Assembly (NCBI GenBank): GCA_025351615.1
Contig: JANXVP010000436.1
Span: 1-7,293 of the forward strand
Length of the DNA stretch: 7,293 bases
Source of the DNA: Ramlibacter sp.
GTDB taxonomy: Bacteria; Pseudomonadota; Gammaproteobacteria; Burkholderiales; Burkholderiaceae_C
Reading direction: 5' to 3'
Shown: piece by piece, positions 5,876 to 7,293 of the stretch
How positions within the stretch are numbered: the first letter of the stretch is position 1
Layout: each line of letters opens with the position of its first letter
The notes under the pieces: model-generated
The model's input: the letters and a program-made list of their open reading frames with translations, nothing else
Told to the model about the DNA's origin: nothing
Databases searched by the model: none
Translations under genes and position numbers: made by a program

Positions 5876-6000
5876 CTCGACAAGGCGTCGTCCTACAGTC
5901 GCCTTCCCTTCAGCCTTACTTGAGCACCAGCGCCAGGGGCTCCCAATAAATTTATGGCGCCGCCATCCACTTCACAGTCAACTTTTGTAGGAGCTTCCAG
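5876..6000 (+). promoter_or_regulatory. Intergenic leader of the KGG stress-protein gene, with palindrome and strong RBS
   Basis: This 125-nt gap holds the only A/T-rich patch of the area (AATAAATTTA, 5945-5954), which could be a -10 region. A perfect inverted repeat, ATGGCG-C-CGCCAT (5954-5966), follows directly and could be an operator or a small leader hairpin. TTGAGC at 5920-5925 is a poor -35 candidate. A strong Shine-Dalgarno AGGAG (5989-5993) lies 7 nt before the ATG. There is no GC stem plus T-run, so no clear terminator for the preceding thioredoxin-like gene. Confidence 0.45.
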
Positions 6001-6291
6001 ATGACCCCGAACAAGCAAGAAGGCAGCATTCAGATCAAGCGCAATTCCAGCCGGGGCTTCGCCTCGATGGACCCGCAGCGCCAACGTGAAATCGCAAGCG
6101 AAGGCGGCCGCGCCGCGCATGAGCGTGGCACCGCCCACGAATTCACCTCGGAAGAAGCGCGCGAAGCCGGCCGCAAGGGCGGCCAGGCACGTGCAGAAAA
6201 CCGTTCCGCCCGCCAGCGCGCTTCCAGCAATCCAGCTGCCGAAAGCATGGGCGATTCGAGCAGCAACCGCGGCAATGCCAGCGACCGCTGA
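6001..6291 (+). CDS. KGG-motif general stress protein (YciG/GsiB-like)
   Basis: A 96-residue, highly hydrophilic protein. It has two copies of the stress-induced KGG motif: RGFASMDPQRQREIASEGG (about 18-36) and EFTSEEAREAGRKGG (about 47-61), each a short helix ending in a glycine pair. The last 30 residues are Ser/Asn/Ala-rich and probably disordered. In Bacillus and enterics, proteins of this type are induced in the general stress response, where they act as hydrophilin-like protectants of unknown mechanism; here this is inferred from family only. The start is well fixed by AGGAG 7 nt upstream, with no other reasonable start. It is followed after 10 nt by a gene for a secreted protein, so the two are probably co-transcribed. 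Codon use is like the neighbours, with no sign of transfer. Confidence 0.9.
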   Translation: MTPNKQEGSIQIKRNSSRGFASMDPQRQREIASEGGRAAHERGTAHEFTSEEAREAGRKGGQARAENRSARQRASSNPAAESMGDSSSNRGNASDR

Positions 6292-6301
6292 GAGCCGGCC
6301 G

Positions 6302-6679
6302 ATGCGGTCTCTTGGCCCGCTCGCCGCATTTGCGCTGATGCTGGCCCTGGGTCCGTCGGCTTTGGCCGCTGCAGGCAAGGCCAACTCCGAAGCGCAGCAA
6401 CGCTACAACCAGGAACGGGCGCACTGCATGAGCGGGGAGTCCGGTCAGGACCGTGCAAGCTGTCTGCGTGAGGCGCGTGCGGCACTGCAGGAAGCCCGGC
6501 GCAACCGCCTGCAAACAGGCGCAGGCGTCAACCTTGAGGCCAACGCCACTGCTCGCTGCAATGCCCAGCCTGCTGCCGACCGCGAAGCATGCGTCCAGCG
6601 CATCCTAGGAGCAGGGACGACCCGTGGCAGCGTGGCAGGCGGGGGCTTGATCCGCGAAGTGGAAACCCCGGTCAAATAG
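6302..6679 (+). CDS. Small secreted four-cysteine protein of unknown function
   Basis: A 125-residue protein with a signal peptide (residues 1-22: Arg2, a hydrophobic core, and a SALA cleavage site). The mature protein has exactly four cysteines: Cys42 and Cys54 in one helical segment (CX11C) and Cys86 and Cys97 in another (CX10C). Both segments share an R/H-C ... D-R-x-x-C-L/V pattern, like two repeats, and could form a disulfide-stapled helical hairpin. A Gly-rich tail (GTTRGSVAGGGLIREV) follows. It resembles uncharacterised exported proteins I recall from Burkholderiales; I know of no assigned function. I chose ATG 6302 because it directly precedes the signal peptide. An in-frame ATG at 6086 would overlap almost the whole KGG gene and bury the signal. 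The ribosome binding site is weak (GAGAG), suggesting coupling to the KGG gene. Confidence 0.83.
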   Translation: MRSLGPLAAFALMLALGPSALAAAGKANSEAQQRYNQERAHCMSGESGQDRASCLREARAALQEARRNRLQTGAGVNLEANATARCNAQPAADREACVQRILGAGTTRGSVAGGGLIREVETPVK

Positions 6680-6708
6680 GGAGTTCCGCAGTCGTGAGGG
6701 GGTGCAGG

Positions 6709-7293
6709 TCAAGACCACCTCCCTGCCGCCGACACTGCGCCAGTCGCATCCTTCCGCCGCAGGGTGAGGGGCTGCGCCGGCCCAGTTGTCGCTCGTGCGC
6801 GCAGCTGGCCGCACCCGCCCTCCACGTCCTGTCCCGCCGATTGCCGCAGCTTGGTCAGTACCCCGCGCCGGTGGAGGGAGCGTGCAATTTCAGCCGCACG
6901 TTCCCAGGACAACCGCCGGAACGGCAGGTCGGCGACTGCGTTGTAGGGAATCATGTTCATCAGCGCGTACTTTCCCTTGAGCAGGCGCACGATGCCGTCC
7001 ATCTCTTCGTCGGTGTCGTTGATGCCCTGCAGCAACGTCCATTGGTATTGCACCGGATAGCCGGTGGCGCGCGCATACCGCTCGCCGTGCTCCACCAGGA
7101 GCTCGGGGTCGATCCGCGGAGCCCGTGGCAACAGTCTGGCGCGCAGCTCAGAGCACGTCGTGTGCAGCGACAGTGCAAGCGCCGGCTTGACGCGTCCGTG
7201 CGGCAAGCGCTCGAACAGACGCAGGTCGCCGACGGTCGACACCACCAGGTTCTTATGCCCGATGTTGCCCACTGTGCCGAGCAGGTCGATGGC
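6709..7293 (-). CDS. RlmN-like radical SAM RNA methyltransferase (5' partial)
   Basis: The C-terminal 194 residues of an RlmN/Cfr-family protein; the start, including the radical-SAM CxxxCxxC cluster motif, lies beyond the right edge. Visible landmarks are NLVVSTVGD (the STxG SAM-contact strand), ALALSLHTT (family SLH motif), LLQGINDTDEEMDG (equivalent of the GVNDS loop), MNMIPYN (the Asn-containing SAM-binding segment) and LRQSAGQDVEGGCGQL, whose Cys (codon 6811-6813) aligns with the methyl-carrying cysteine near the RlmN C-terminus. Several motifs depart from canonical RlmN (STVGDLRLF for STSG-V-P, SLHTT for SLHAP, RQSAGQDVEGG for RKTRGDDIDAA), so this is probably a paralogue rather than the housekeeping A2503 enzyme. 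The target base is unknown. It converges with the secreted-protein gene across 29 nt that hold no evident terminator. Confidence 0.88.
   Translation of the reverse strand, partial: AIDLLGTVGNIGHKNLVVSTVGDLRLFERLPHGRVKPALALSLHTTCSELRARLLPRAPRIDPELLVEHGERYARATGYPVQYQWTLLQGINDTDEEMDGIVRLLKGKYALMNMIPYNAVADLPFRRLSWERAAEIARSLHRRGVLTKLRQSAGQDVEGGCGQLRARATTGPAQPLTLRRKDATGAVSAAGRWS

Noticed and set aside
4684..5883. A 399-codon open frame on the - strand opposite the phosphatase and thioredoxin genes.
   Set aside because: It opposes two motif-bearing genes, crosses the divergent promoter gap and shows no domain pattern of its own.
5936..5944. GGG-GCT-CCC as a possible terminator stem after the thioredoxin-like gene.
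   Set aside because: Only three base pairs and no following T-run, so it is too weak to be an intrinsic terminator.
6086..6301. An in-frame upstream extension of the secreted-protein gene starting at ATG 6086.
   Set aside because: It would overlap the KGG gene in another frame and bury the clear signal peptide that begins at ATG 6302.
6680..6708. A possible shared bidirectional terminator between the converging secreted-protein and RlmN-like genes.
   Set aside because: I find no stem of useful length or T/A tracts in these 29 bases.

Overview
The window is dense, GC-rich DNA with very short intergenic gaps. The protein families and their arrangement look like a beta-proteobacterium of the order Burkholderiales, probably Comamonadaceae (Ramlibacter- or Variovorax-like). 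This placement rests on protein flavour and base composition, not on a marker gene. Nothing indicates a phage, plasmid, transposon, CRISPR array or RNA gene; it reads as chromosomal housekeeping and accessory-metabolism DNA.

Left block (1-3802, + strand). Five genes lie head to tail: the end of a PLP-dependent aminotransferase of the LysN/MocR type, a glutathione S-transferase-like protein, a PhzF-family isomerase-like protein, a glyoxalase-like VOC protein, and a threonine/serine-dehydratase-like PLP enzyme. Gaps are 9 and 13 nt, then a 4-nt GTGA overlap, then a TAG directly followed by ATG. Together they resemble a small amino-acid or amino-acid-derivative catabolic operon of unknown substrate. 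The aminotransferase ends in a 30-bp in-frame tandem duplication.

Middle block (3803-5875). On the - strand lies a glutamate/aspartate-type periplasmic binding protein (GltI-like). Its stop codon abuts that of the dehydratase with no base between them, and no permease or ATPase gene is in the window. Divergent to it, across about 134 bp, are a histidine-phosphatase-superfamily protein that appears to lack the second catalytic histidine and, overlapping its end by 8 nt, a small thioredoxin-like protein with a CGVC motif.

Right block (5876-7293). A 125-bp regulatory gap containing a perfect palindrome precedes a KGG-type general stress protein. Ten bases later comes a small secreted protein with four cysteines in a twin CX11C/CX10C arrangement. 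Convergent to these, and running off the right edge, is the C-terminal part of a radical-SAM RlmN-like RNA methyltransferase.

I see no clear new defence or mobile system. The items most worth a second look are the His-to-Ser phosphatase, the twin-cysteine secreted protein, the five-gene catabolic cluster next to an orphan binding protein, and a possible pair of leaderless promoters.
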